This document shows positions 5,713-5,990 of a DNA stretch of 5,990 nt, in pieces. Origin of the DNA: a bacterium (GTDB lineage: Bacteria > Fidelibacterota > Marinisomatia > Marinisomatales > JAHJCW01); assembly GCA_018812885.1 (NCBI GenBank), contig JAHJCW010000031.1, forward strand, positions 1 to 5,990. The letters run 5' to 3'. Under the pieces are notes generated by a model, which was given only the letters and a program-made list of their open reading frames with translations, did no database searches and had not been told where the DNA came from. Made by a program: the position numbers and the translations under genes. Within the stretch, counting starts at the first letter, position 1. Each line of letters starts with the position of its first letter.

Positions 5713-5745
5713 ACTAATTATGACACAAATTTATCCTAGCGAAAA

Positions 5746-5990
5746 ATGAAATTTGCTAATATAATCCTTATAGTAGGACTGTTAATCAGTTGCGCATTTG
5801 GCGTCTGGCATTTTTTCATTCCTTATCAATTTCATTGGTATAGTTATATTCCATCTGCCCCCAGAGAAATAATTGTATCTATTGATTGGATCAACTTTTT
5901 CTTTTCACTCTTTTTGACCGGCAACAGCCTTATTCTTCTTTTCTTTTACAAACAAATCGTAGCAAAAGAAATTTTCATCTTTTCTTTTTA
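5746..5990 (+). CDS. Small membrane protein of unknown function, 3'-partial
   Basis: ATG 5746 opens a frame that stays open to the window end, with 81 residues visible. Residues 4-25 form a first membrane segment. A polar, aromatic loop follows with WHFFIPY, WYSYIP and PREIIVSIDWIN (about 21-50). A second hydrophobic stretch covers 51-68, and a third probably begins near 72. I recognise no named domain or catalytic motif. The tryptophan- and tyrosine-rich loop between the first two segments is its most distinctive trait. No strong Shine-Dalgarno is visible. A nine-codon reading frame (ATG 5720) ends with its TGA overlapping this start codon. The gene follows an attC-like repeat by 64 nt, as the other units here do. 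Confidence 0.6.
   Translation, partial: MKFANIILIVGLLISCAFGVWHFFIPYQFHWYSYIPSAPREIIVSIDWINFFFSLFLTGNSLILLFFYKQIVAKEIFIFSF

Noticed and set aside
5720..5749. Nine-codon frame MTQIYPSEK whose TGA overlaps the next ATG
   Set aside because: The overlap could allow translational coupling, but such a short frame is easily produced by chance.

Overview
The window is AT-rich, with TAA/TAG stops, few Shine-Dalgarno sequences, a lipoprotein-type serine hydrolase and short AT-rich spacers. Together with the gene families this suggests a member of the Bacteroidota or a close relative. That is an inference from style and content; there is no rRNA or other marker gene. Every gene I can support is on the + strand.

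Layout: (1) positions 1-1686 hold the 3' part of a large secreted zinc carboxypeptidase (M14 family), whose start lies outside the window. (2) 1811-2986 is a class C beta-lactamase-like serine hydrolase with a lipoprotein signal. (3) 3205-3831 and 3843-4190 are a tight pair: a HEAT-repeat protein of the AlkC/AlkD-like type and a cysteine-rich DUF3795 protein. (4) 4248-4970 is a CPBP-family intramembrane protease. (5) 5216-5503 is a DUF2061 membrane protein whose family-like N-terminus (ATG at 5203) is in another frame, so the gene looks frameshifted. (6) 5746-5990 is the start of a small unrecognised membrane protein cut by the window end.

The most interesting structure lies between the genes. 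Four of the spacers carry related imperfect inverted repeats ending in a core like GTTATAC followed, in three of them, by a G-pyrimidine-AATT or GTAATT tail (1753, 3068, 5669; a looser one at 5118). The two best examples have the same plan: an ATAAC arm, a 1-nt spacer, an inner arm, a loop, the matching inner arm, a 4-nt spacer (AAAC or AGAC) and GTTAT. This resembles the attC sites of integron gene cassettes, although the cores do not strictly fit GTTRRRY and no integrase is in view. Same-strand, functionally unrelated small genes each followed by such an element fit a cassette array lacking a visible integrase, or an undescribed relative of one.

The genes do not form a metabolic pathway. 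Two encode exported or lipid-anchored enzymes (peptidase, serine hydrolase), three encode inner-membrane proteins, and the HEAT/DUF3795 pair is probably cytoplasmic. The only credible co-transcribed pair is 3205-4190. No rRNA, tRNA, CRISPR array, insertion sequence or transposase was seen. No gene-free stretch exceeds 300 bases.
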